Made by a program: the position numbers and the translations under genes
In this document: one piece after another, positions 25,263-33,213 of the stretch
Layout of the letters: each line of letters begins with the position of its first letter
Numbering within the stretch: position 1 is the first letter of the stretch
Notes under the pieces: model-generated
Told to the model about the DNA's origin: nothing
Seen by the model: the letters and a program-made list of their open reading frames with translations, nothing else
Databases searched by the model: none
Source of the DNA: UBA3478 sp965662045
GTDB taxonomy: Bacteria; Bacteroidota; Bacteroidia; Flavobacteriales; Flavobacteriaceae
Direction of reading: 5' to 3'
DNA: 36,390 bases
Assembly: GCA_965662045.1 (NCBI GenBank)
Contig: CBFIGE010000018.1
Coordinates: forward strand, 1-36,390

Positions 25263-26870
25263 ATGAATACCACCTTTCTAAAAATACACGCTAAAGACAA
25301 TGTGCTAGTGGCATTATCTGAAATCAGTGCTGGGACTGAATTACAGATTGATGGTTTTAAAGTGGTTGTGAACGAAACAATTCCCCAAAAGCATAAACTA
25401 TGTTTAGAGCAACTTGAGGTAGGAAAAGAAGTTGTAATGTATGGAGTTGTAGTTGCCAAAGCCGTAAGACCCATCAAAGCAGGTGATTTGATTAACACAT
25501 CTAACGTTGCTCACCAAACTTCATCGACAATTAGCAAAAACAAGACAGCGCTCTGGAATGCTCCGGATATTTCATTCTGGAAATCTAAACACTTTATGGG
25601 ATTTCAAAGAGCCAATGGTCAAGTTGGTACATCAAATAACTGGTTGTTCTTTCCTCTGGTATTTTGTGAGAATAGAAATATTGAAATTCTTAAAGACACT
25701 TTTGAAAAAGAGCTTTTCCCCAAGCCACCTAATCATTATCGAAGGCATTTGCGTCAACTTCTTCAAAAAGAAAATTCAGCAGAAGAGCATAAAGAAAGCA
25801 CTCCACATCTAGATAATATCAATTTGCGTTTTATAACCCATCAAGGAGGGTGTGGCGGTACGAAAGAAGATGCTATATTACTCTCACGTCTTTTAGCTGG
25901 TTATGTCAATAATCCAAACGTTGCTGGAGCGACCGTTTTGAGTTTAGGATGCCAACATTTACAAATAGAAGTATTTAAAGAGGCTCTGGAATCAGTCTCT
26001 TCTGATTCGAAAAAACCCATTTTGATCTTTGAACAACAACAAATAGGAACCACTGAAGAGATGTTGACTCAAGTCATTGAACATTCTCTTATTGAAATTC
26101 AATTGGCCAACCAGTTAAAACGAGTTCCAGCTCCACTTTCTAAACTAACCATTGGACTTGAATGCGGAGGGTCTGATGGATTTTCAGGTATTTCAGCGAA
26201 CCCAACCTTGGGCTATGTTTCTGATGTGTTATCGGCATTAGGTGGCAGTAGTATTTTAGCCGAGTTTCCAGAATTGTGTGGTGTAGAACAAGACTTAGTA
26301 GATCGTTGTATCAATGACAAAATTGCAACTAAATTTTTGACGTTGATGCAGAACTACAATCAAAGCGCTCAAAATGTAGGATCGGGTTTTGATATGAATC
26401 CTTCACCAGGAAATGTTAAAGATGGTCTTATTACGGATGCCATAAAATCAGCTGGTGCGGCTAAGAAAGGAGGAACTTCTCCTGTAGTTGACGTTCTAGA
26501 TTACACCGAATATGTATCCAAAAAGGGATTGAATCTTTTATGCACCCCTGGAAATGATGTTGAAAGCACAACTGCAATGGTTGGTTCTGGTGCGAATCTC
26601 GTGCTTTTTACCACAGGATTGGGAACACCTACCGGGAATCCAATTGCACCTGTACTCAAAATAGCCTCAAACACCGAATTGCGCAAGAAAATGCCCGATA
26701 TCATAGATTTCGATACAGGCGCCATCATAAGAGGAGAGAAATCAATAGAAGAAATGGGTGAGTTCTTGTTGGAATTTATCATTGAAGTGGCGAGCGGAAG
26801 GCATATGATTAATGCAGATAGGCATCAGCAATTTGATTTTATCCCTTGGAAAAGGGGAGTTTCATTGTAA
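25263..26870 (+). CDS. uxaA: Altronate dehydratase family protein (UxaA-like)
   Basis: Sugar-acid dehydratase of 535 residues. UxaA converts D-altronate to 2-keto-3-deoxy-D-gluconate in galacturonate breakdown. The layout is full length: an N-terminal SAF domain (about 1-90, DNVLVALSEISAGTEL, VVVAKAVRPIKAGD) and the large catalytic domain with HQGGCGGTKEDA (Cys197 a likely metal/catalytic ligand), TIGLECGGSDGFSGISANP, and the closing GTPTGNPIAPVLK. UxaA/GarD-type enzymes are Fe(II)-dependent, and relatives act on galactarate, so the exact sugar acid is open. It ends at a bidirectional terminator, converging with a TIM-barrel lipoprotein. No UxaB, UxaC or KdgK neighbour is in the window. Confidence 0.88.
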   Translation: MNTTFLKIHAKDNVLVALSEISAGTELQIDGFKVVVNETIPQKHKLCLEQLEVGKEVVMYGVVVAKAVRPIKAGDLINTSNVAHQTSSTISKNKTALWNAPDISFWKSKHFMGFQRANGQVGTSNNWLFFPLVFCENRNIEILKDTFEKELFPKPPNHYRRHLRQLLQKENSAEEHKESTPHLDNINLRFITHQGGCGGTKEDAILLSRLLAGYVNNPNVAGATVLSLGCQHLQIEVFKEALESVSSDSKKPILIFEQQQIGTTEEMLTQVIEHSLIEIQLANQLKRVPAPLSKLTIGLECGGSDGFSGISANPTLGYVSDVLSALGGSSILAEFPELCGVEQDLVDRCINDKIATKFLTLMQNYNQSAQNVGSGFDMNPSPGNVKDGLITDAIKSAGAAKKGGTSPVVDVLDYTEYVSKKGLNLLCTPGNDVESTTAMVGSGANLVLFTTGLGTPTGNPIAPVLKIASNTELRKKMPDIIDFDTGAIIRGEKSIEEMGEFLLEFIIEVASGRHMINADRHQQFDFIPWKRGVSL

Positions 26871-26902
26871 AAAAACCGATGCTATTAAAGCACCGGTTTT
26901 TT
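26871..26902. terminator. Bidirectional Rho-independent terminator
   Basis: ACCGATGCT (26875-26883) pairs with AGCACCGGT (about 26889-26897) as a nine-bp stem with one A-C mismatch and a five-base loop. It is flanked by a run of A before and of T after, so it can stop transcription on both strands between the convergent genes 25263-26870 and 26924-27913. Confidence 0.75.
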
Positions 26903-26923
26903 CAAAGTATCTAATTTACAGGT

Positions 26924-27913
26924 CTAATTCAACATTGACTTAGCGTAGTCATAACTTCGTTTTACTTCTTGTACGGCATCTGATCCTTCTGGAATTTCGT
27001 ACTCTAATTCAATGGTTAACGGAAAGTCATATCCCCTATCTTTCATCAATTGCAGTAAAGCTTTAATTGGAGTGTCACCCTCTCCCCACATCATATTGTC
27101 TTGACCATTTTCTTTGTTTTTCCTGTCTTTGAGATGCATGCTAACAATTTTATCGTGTTTCTCTTCGACAATTTTTAAGGGTTCTGGATTTCCAGCAGCG
27201 ACATAATGACCAATATCTAAGTTCATCCTAATGGCATCTGATATGGCCATGGAGTCATCCCAAAAAGTTGGTGTTTGTTGTGTGTGTCCGTGATACCCCA
27301 CAAAAACACCTTCTTCTTCTGCAAGACGACCAAGCCTAGCTGTATGTTCATCGTTTTCCGGATGTTCTAAGGTGATATGTGTTGCCCCTAAAGCTTTAGC
27401 TGCGCGCATACCATATCTGATGTCCTCATCTGTGTTGTCTGTGCCAAACACGCTGGGTTTAAAGGCATAAATGCTAATGCCTGCTTCTGCGTACATATTT
27501 TTCAATTCTTCGAACTTGCCGTAGTCTACGTCCTTACGCCATTGCGCAACCTCCTCATTGTAGGCAGCAATTTCTTGTTGTAACAATGCGGCTTCTTCGC
27601 GCTCGTCATCAGTTAATTCTTCATTCCTGTATAGTTTATAGAGTAATCCTCTGTTGGGATGTCCCCAAATTGGATTGACCGGTGCTCCTGCAAAAGGCTC
27701 TGCGTGATTGCCCATAAGTTCAACTTGTGTTAATCCAGTTTGTTTTACATATTCGATAATAGCTTCTGGGCTTTGATCTGGCATAGATCGAAATGAGTAA
27801 GTGATTACCCCAAAGTTTACGTTGTGTTCTTCTTTCTTTTCTTGATTTTGCTGGCAACCTATAAATAGGGCTGAGCCAATTAAAAATCCAAATATTGTTT
27901 TGAGTTTAGTCAT
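26924..27913 (-). CDS. Lipoprotein sugar isomerase/epimerase-like TIM barrel
   Basis: AP-endonuclease-2/xylose-isomerase-like barrel of 329 residues. The lipobox FIGC gives Cys20 as lipid anchor, so unlike classic sugar-phosphate epimerases it acts outside the cytoplasm. Probable metal ligands lie in order: Glu183 (TLEHPEN), His208/His210 (GYHGHTQ), Asp233-His236 (LDIGHY), His260 (SMHLKDR) and Glu302/Glu304 (IELEYE). An inserted Glu/Asp-rich helical hairpin (about 96-140) is unusual in length. The closest named group is sugar phosphate isomerase/epimerase; such exported members in Bacteroidota may act on keto-sugars. It lies 110 bp after the rhamnose operon on the same strand and may be read through from it or have its own promoter. 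Confidence 0.82.
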   Translation of the reverse strand: MTKLKTIFGFLIGSALFIGCQQNQEKKEEHNVNFGVITYSFRSMPDQSPEAIIEYVKQTGLTQVELMGNHAEPFAGAPVNPIWGHPNRGLLYKLYRNEELTDDEREEAALLQQEIAAYNEEVAQWRKDVDYGKFEELKNMYAEAGISIYAFKPSVFGTDNTDEDIRYGMRAAKALGATHITLEHPENDEHTARLGRLAEEEGVFVGYHGHTQQTPTFWDDSMAISDAIRMNLDIGHYVAAGNPEPLKIVEEKHDKIVSMHLKDRKNKENGQDNMMWGEGDTPIKALLQLMKDRGYDFPLTIELEYEIPEGSDAVQEVKRSYDYAKSMLN

Positions 27914-28023
27914 AGTTGTTTCAATTGTTAAATTCTAAATGTAAGAGATATTTTAGAGTTTTAAGATATTTTATCCTTTAATTTATCAAAATGATACAAT
28001 AAGATATAAACACCTTTTCAGCG

Positions 28024-29418
28024 TTACACTTCTTCTGCTTTTTTGGATAGTATCAAAAACAATAGTCCACAACAAATCCATGCGGGTAATGTCATAAAGC
28101 TCAAAAAGATATCAAATTGCTGAGCGATTAGATAACAACCTCCAGCAGCTAATACCCAAGAAACAAGTACAGCCCAATTAACAGAAATCTTTTTGATTTC
28201 TGCATAATTTTCTATGATCTTAAATGACCTTCCAAAAAAGTGTTGAAAGACAATGATTGCACCCATAGGAGCCAGAATAAATCCGTACAAAGCGACAAAA
28301 TCTAAAAGCTTCATGGCTACTGCCGGAAACATACCTGCAAGGGTAGATAGACCACCTGCAAGTAGGGTTATTCTAAATCGAGAAGTATTTTTAAAGATCG
28401 CTTGGAATGCCAATCCAGCTCTGTAAATAGTAGGATTTGCTGTAGTCCAACCCGCCATGATGACCACTAAAACTCCAAATACCCCTAAAGCATTATATGC
28501 CAAAGGACCAGGAGCTACAGGAGGGGCCTCACCTTGAAGAAGAAATTGTTGAGCCTCACTACTTTTGATGTAAACCGCGTAGAGTAGTGCTGCCGCTATC
28601 CATGCCATAAAGTGACCGATGTACATTCCAGCAGCTGAGGTCCATCCCGAAGCCGCGTTTCGAGCAAAACGAAAAACCGATAAATCAGACATTCCGATAT
28701 GCATTGCGGCATTGGCAAACCATGACCATATTGCTACATGCCAAAATCCATATTTTAGTTGTCCAGGGAAGGGCTCACTTCCTTCACCCCAAATCGCCCA
28801 AAAATCAGCAAAACTTTGAACGCCTAATTGTCGTAGGGCCACAATGCCACTTAGTAAAAAACCGAGTACAATTATTGGAGCCATATAGTTAGCTGCCCTC
28901 GAGACTGTGTCGTATCCTTTAGCAGCGATTACGGAAATGAGTATTCCAATCCCCAACACAATTAAGATCCAGGTTAATCCGTTGGGCATAGTATCGCTGA
29001 GTTTAGGCATAGGCATATCAAAAGGAATTCCTACCGCTGTTGCCGAGACAGTAATCATGGCCCCTGCGAGAAAACAAAACAATACACCGTTGGCAAGATT
29101 GTAAAGGGTGACCAATTTGAAACCACAAATTTTTTCCAATTGATAATAAAGGGTAAGTCTGTATTTTACTGCAATTTCTGCAGTTAAAAATCGCCAACTT
29201 AAAACAGCCAGTAGATTTCCGACAATTAGCCCCATAATAAGGTCAAAAGCACTCACTCCTGTAGTCAAAAATAAGGGGCCAATGACGAACTCTGTTCCAG
29301 CTGCGTGCTCACCAGCATACATGCCTAAAAAACTCTTCCAGCTTTTTAATTTGGATTCTGGAACGGCTACGCATTCGAATTCTCCGTCGCTTACTGTTGG
29401 TTCGGTTGTTGTGCTCAT
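28024..29418 (-). CDS. NCS1-family (cytosine/purine permease-like) transporter
   Basis: Inner-membrane transporter of 464 residues with about twelve helices, related to the nucleobase:cation symporter-1 group (CodB, COG1457). The N-terminal cytoplasmic stretch (about 1-30) leads to SFLGMYAGEHAAGTEFVIGP and GLIVGNLLAVLSWRFLTAE, the region that in NCS1 proteins lines the sodium and substrate sites. NCS1 members usually carry nucleobases, allantoin, hydantoins or thiamine. Here it is the last gene of a rhamnose operon, 15 bp after the lactate dehydrogenase, which argues for uptake or export of L-rhamnose, L-lactaldehyde or lactate. The substrate is inference from position; no sugar-specific residue is known for this family. 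Confidence 0.8.
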   Translation of the reverse strand: MSTTTEPTVSDGEFECVAVPESKLKSWKSFLGMYAGEHAAGTEFVIGPLFLTTGVSAFDLIMGLIVGNLLAVLSWRFLTAEIAVKYRLTLYYQLEKICGFKLVTLYNLANGVLFCFLAGAMITVSATAVGIPFDMPMPKLSDTMPNGLTWILIVLGIGILISVIAAKGYDTVSRAANYMAPIIVLGFLLSGIVALRQLGVQSFADFWAIWGEGSEPFPGQLKYGFWHVAIWSWFANAAMHIGMSDLSVFRFARNAASGWTSAAGMYIGHFMAWIAAALLYAVYIKSSEAQQFLLQGEAPPVAPGPLAYNALGVFGVLVVIMAGWTTANPTIYRAGLAFQAIFKNTSRFRITLLAGGLSTLAGMFPAVAMKLLDFVALYGFILAPMGAIIVFQHFFGRSFKIIENYAEIKKISVNWAVLVSWVLAAGGCYLIAQQFDIFLSFMTLPAWICCGLLFLILSKKAEEV

Positions 29419-29433
29419 GCTTTGATGTTTAGC

Positions 29434-30576
29434 TTAGTTGGTTAGGTGCGATCGTAAATCGATAATGCGTTCACAGCACAATTGCTCTAGATTCTGTCGC
29501 AGTTGCGTTTTAAACATGTCTATGGCGTGTTCTCCTCCTTTTTCACCCAAGGCAGCCACACTGTACATAAAGGCTCTTCCTAAAAAGGTAAAATCTGCTC
29601 CGGCTGAAAGGCAGCGCGCTATGTCAGGCCCTGAACGCATTCCGCTGTCTTGCATAATCGTTATTTTATTGCTGTATTGTTCTACAATCTTTCTTAAGGC
29701 TGTAATTGAAGACTCACCGGCGTCTAATTGTCTACCGCCGTGATTTGAAACAATGACACCATCAAAACCAAGCTCGATAGCAGCCTTAGTATCTTCTACC
29801 GAGGCTACTCCTTTTAAAACGAGTTTGCCTTTCCACCGATCTCGAATAGGCTTAATTCGTTCTGCATTTAATCGCCCAGAGAAGGTCTTATCCATAAAAG
29901 CGCCTAACTGTCTTAGGTTGAGTCCTTCGGGTTGATAAGGTCTCAAGGTTTCAAATGTTGGTATACCGTGTTTGAGGGTTTGCAAGGCCCAATGCGGTCT
30001 AGAAAGAATTTGTAAAATATTGGCCATACTCATTTTGGGAGGAAGGGCTAAACCATTTTTATAATCACGAGGTCTGTATCCGAAAGTCGGAACATCGCAC
30101 AAAAGAACCAAAACCTCACAGCCCGACTGTTGAGCTCGATCAATGATATCGTTACGAATCGCTTCTTCTGCGGGATTGTAGAGTTGAAACCAAGCTTTTC
30201 CATCTGTAATTTTACAAGCCTCTTCGATGTCTAGTGTCGTAACCGTGCTTAAAATAAAGGGAATATTGTGTTCTTTAGCCGCTTGTGCTAGTATTTTTGG
30301 TGAATTTGGCCACATCAGTCCTTGTAATCCTACAGGTGCGATTCCAAACGGAGCATCGTAGGTATGGCCAAAAAGACTTTTTTTAAGGTCACTTTTGGTG
30401 TACGGTCTTATATACCTAGGTTCTAAAGTCAATTCACGTATATCTGAAGTGTTTCGGTGTAAATTGACATCTTCATTACATCCACCATCTAGATATTCAA
30501 ACGCAAAACGAGGTATTTTTTGCTGAGCTCTTGTCCTGAGATCTTCTACTGAAGGATATTGTTTATTGAAGGGCAT
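29434..30576 (-). CDS. lldD: FMN-dependent L-lactate dehydrogenase (alpha-hydroxy-acid oxidising)
   Basis: Flavoprotein of 380 residues that oxidises L-2-hydroxy acids, here probably L-lactate to pyruvate with electrons passed to the respiratory chain. The active-site motif SNHGGRQLD carries the catalytic His279. PFGIAPVGLQGLMWP (FMN-binding), GVASVEDTKAAIELG and the DSGMRSGPDIARCLSAGAD phosphate site are all in the family order. The length fits LldD/lactate oxidase. It sits between the rhamnulokinase (11 bp) and the permease (15 bp); since the aldolase/dehydrogenase fusion makes lactate from lactaldehyde, this gene completes the route to pyruvate. Glycolate or mandelate as substrate cannot be excluded from sequence. 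Confidence 0.87.
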   Translation of the reverse strand: MPFNKQYPSVEDLRTRAQQKIPRFAFEYLDGGCNEDVNLHRNTSDIRELTLEPRYIRPYTKSDLKKSLFGHTYDAPFGIAPVGLQGLMWPNSPKILAQAAKEHNIPFILSTVTTLDIEEACKITDGKAWFQLYNPAEEAIRNDIIDRAQQSGCEVLVLLCDVPTFGYRPRDYKNGLALPPKMSMANILQILSRPHWALQTLKHGIPTFETLRPYQPEGLNLRQLGAFMDKTFSGRLNAERIKPIRDRWKGKLVLKGVASVEDTKAAIELGFDGVIVSNHGGRQLDAGESSITALRKIVEQYSNKITIMQDSGMRSGPDIARCLSAGADFTFLGRAFMYSVAALGEKGGEHAIDMFKTQLRQNLEQLCCERIIDLRSHLTN

Positions 30577-30587
30577 ATGCGTTGTAT

Positions 30588-31922
30588 TCAGTCATTAAGA
30601 TATTCAATCAATTTGTAATTCGCTCTAAAATCGAAGTTGATTCTTGAAGATTCATCTAGTACTAAGGCGGCTCCTAGCGCTGTTCCTAAGGCTTGCAATG
30701 CCGTGAATATTTTAGCCTTAGGCAGGCATTTTTGAAGACTTGTCAAGAAGAATTTGTTTTTTGTGAAACCTCCTTCTATGTAGATAGTCATATTCGAGTT
30801 CGGCTCGATTTTCATGGCTTGAACGAGTTTCTCGCACAATTCAAAGTTGAGCTGATGAATGGCCTGTATTGGAGAGCTTAATTCTATTTTGTCTTTATCC
30901 GTATTATTATCGAGGTGTTTGAATTCAAAATAAGTGTTTGTATGCATTTGTTGAAGACGACTTTTTTCAAGAGGAAGCTCATGTAAAGCAGTTGTCTCCA
31001 CCGCGAAATTTTGACTTATTTTTTCGAGTTGATATTCGTATTCTTTACCAATTAATAAACGAATGGCCTGAGTTTGATTCGAATCAATTTGAAGGTACTT
31101 TAAGGGATATTTAATCTTTTGATGTTCATCCTCAAAAGGAAAAAACACCACAACCCATGTTCCAGTTGAGATTAAAATAAATTTTTCATCAGCACATTGA
31201 ATATAGGGAAGTAGAGAGGCGGAAGAGTCGTGAATGCCAGTTCCTACTTGTAATTCATGATTTTTATATTGGACTTTAAAAGAGTTGCTTCCTTCTATTA
31301 GGGGAGGAAACTTTGATAGTAGATTTTCTTTTTCAACCCAATAATGATAATCTCTTGCGCGATAATCCCAAAGTGCAGTATGACAACCAACGCTGGAGTA
31401 CTCGGCATATTTGAAGCCGTGAATCAAGAAGCTCAAATATTGAGGAAGATGTAAGCTCCACCGAATGCGTTCAAAGAGCTCAGGTTTGGTTTTAGATAAC
31501 CATAATAACTGCATACCAGAATTTAAAAATCCAGCCCGAGGTGAACCTAGTAACTCATCTAAATCTAGACCATTACCATAATCGGCATACCACTGTTCTA
31601 TATAATCTTCGTCAACTGATTTCAAATAATTGTATAGAGGAGTGAGCACTTCGTCTTTTTCAGAGAGGTGAATTAAGCTTGCTCCATAAGTGCTAAAATT
31701 AAGGTGCGTAATTGGCATCTTGTACGCTGTAAGTAGGCGATCTAGCGTTTTAAATATCCAGTTTTCAAGTAAATCGATTTGTTCACATTCAAAACCGTCA
31801 TCGTCATGTCCTTGAGCCAATTGTATTTCTTCATGGTGCAGCTGCTGATAGTTATGGTCAAATACAACAAGCTTTTTGTTGGTCTTACCTATATCGAATA
31901 TAGCTGTACACCTATTGGTCAT
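30588..31922 (-). CDS. rhaB: FGGY-family carbohydrate kinase, probable L-rhamnulokinase
   Basis: Sugar kinase of 444 residues in the FGGY/ASKHA fold. The N-terminal phosphate loop is FDIGKTNKK (9-17); the catalytic Asp is Asp232 in GTGIHDSSAS; an ISTGTW loop follows, and the C-terminal adenine-binding part has IYIEGGFTKNKFF and ALGTALGAAL. It phosphorylates a ketose at C1; here rhamnulose to rhamnulose-1-phosphate is inferred, because its ATG overlaps the stop of the rhamnose isomerase by four bases and the aldolase lies just upstream in the same operon. Divergent from Escherichia coli RhaB in sequence, so the symbol rests mainly on context. Confidence 0.82.
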   Translation of the reverse strand: MTNRCTAIFDIGKTNKKLVVFDHNYQQLHHEEIQLAQGHDDDGFECEQIDLLENWIFKTLDRLLTAYKMPITHLNFSTYGASLIHLSEKDEVLTPLYNYLKSVDEDYIEQWYADYGNGLDLDELLGSPRAGFLNSGMQLLWLSKTKPELFERIRWSLHLPQYLSFLIHGFKYAEYSSVGCHTALWDYRARDYHYWVEKENLLSKFPPLIEGSNSFKVQYKNHELQVGTGIHDSSASLLPYIQCADEKFILISTGTWVVVFFPFEDEHQKIKYPLKYLQIDSNQTQAIRLLIGKEYEYQLEKISQNFAVETTALHELPLEKSRLQQMHTNTYFEFKHLDNNTDKDKIELSSPIQAIHQLNFELCEKLVQAMKIEPNSNMTIYIEGGFTKNKFFLTSLQKCLPKAKIFTALQALGTALGAALVLDESSRINFDFRANYKLIEYLND

Positions 31923-33199
31923 AATCCAGTAGCTGTTGAACCACTTCCTCTTGTATCTATTAAATCTTGTCGCACGCCTAATTGTCTATACATCGCTAAA
32001 GGATTTAGGGCTCCGCCTTTTTCAAGACGTGATTTTTGAAGTAGTGGGCGTACATCCGTTAAAAAAGCATCTTGAATTAATTCCTGTGCAAGCACTACAT
32101 CATTTTCTTCTTGCGCAAGAGCTAATGCTTTTTGATCTACCAACAAAGCCTTGGCATAGGCAATTTTAATCGCTTCAATAGATTGAATTAAATCTTCGAG
32201 TGGATCTTTAGTGTTATGAGAGGCATCTATCATCCATGCTGGATACGGATTGGCCTTGTTGTTTTCTATACCGTAGATCAGTTCAATAAAAATCAAGAAT
32301 AGGGCATAGGGTTTAATACTTCCAACACTCAAGTCATCATCTCCGTATTTACTATCATTAAAATGAAAGCCACCTAATTTATTTTGATTCATAAGTGTGG
32401 CGACAATTTGTTCGATATTGGTGTTGGGTAAATGATGACCCAAATCAACAAGTGTATACGCATTCTCGCCAAGATGGTTGGCTAGCATAAAAGAAGTTCC
32501 CCAATCTTGAATAACCATTGAGTAAAAGTTGGGTTCGTAGGGTTTGTACTCTATAAATAACTTCCAGTCATCGGGTAACTTTTGATAAATTTGCTCTAAA
32601 CTTTCTGTAGTGCGTTCAAGCGCGTGCTGAAAATTGTTTTGTGCCGGAAAATTACTTCCATCGGCTAACCAAATGGTTAAGCTTTTTGAACCCAAATTGT
32701 CTCCTGATTCAATGACCTCGATATTGTGTGCAATTGCTTGTGATCTAACAGATTTATCTCGATGTGATAAGGACCCATATTTATAACTGTGTTTCTGTCC
32801 GACTTGGTCTTGGAAAGAGTTTGAATTAACGGCATCGAACTTTAGATTAAGTTCACTGGCCTTGGCTTTGACTTCTTGATAATCTACAATGGTGTCCCAA
32901 GGAAAGTGAAGAGAAACCATATCAGCACTTTGAGTAAGCTGGTGCAACAATCCGATATCTTCTAATTTTTCAATCAAATTAGAGGGTTCTCCTCCAAGAT
33001 TGAATCTTCCAAAACGCGTGCCTCCTTGGCCAAGCGCCCAACTCGGTATAGCAACTTGAAAATCACCAAGTTTACGAAGTAGTTTTTCCACAGGGATGTT
33101 TTTGCCATTAAGACGCTCCGCGAGCTGCGAATACGATTGCTCAAGAGCTTCTGCAGAAGATCGGTTGATTTCGTTGATTTGATCCAGATTAATTCTCAT
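31919..33199 (-). CDS. rhaI: L-rhamnose isomerase (Pseudomonas/Rhizobium subtype)
   Basis: TIM-barrel aldose-ketose isomerase of 426 residues, of the broad L-rhamnose isomerase type found in Pseudomonas stutzeri and rhizobia (TIGR02629-like), not the E. coli RhaA type. The landmarks VAIPSWALGQGGTRFGRF, SLHFPWD, FDAVNSNSFQDQ and HRDKSVRSQAI are present. Metal-site segments DLGHHLPNT, GFHFNDSKYGDDDL and WMIDASHNTKDPLED follow in order. It converts L-rhamnose to L-rhamnulose, and the P. stutzeri enzyme also handles other aldoses. It starts 14 bp after the aldolase/dehydrogenase gene and overlaps the kinase by four bases. A cytoplasmic Mn/Zn enzyme. Confidence 0.9.
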   Translation of the reverse strand: MRINLDQINEINRSSAEALEQSYSQLAERLNGKNIPVEKLLRKLGDFQVAIPSWALGQGGTRFGRFNLGGEPSNLIEKLEDIGLLHQLTQSADMVSLHFPWDTIVDYQEVKAKASELNLKFDAVNSNSFQDQVGQKHSYKYGSLSHRDKSVRSQAIAHNIEVIESGDNLGSKSLTIWLADGSNFPAQNNFQHALERTTESLEQIYQKLPDDWKLFIEYKPYEPNFYSMVIQDWGTSFMLANHLGENAYTLVDLGHHLPNTNIEQIVATLMNQNKLGGFHFNDSKYGDDDLSVGSIKPYALFLIFIELIYGIENNKANPYPAWMIDASHNTKDPLEDLIQSIEAIKIAYAKALLVDQKALALAQEENDVVLAQELIQDAFLTDVRPLLQKSRLEKGGALNPLAMYRQLGVRQDLIDTRGSGSTATGL

Positions 33200-33213
33200 G
33201 GTATTAGATGGTA

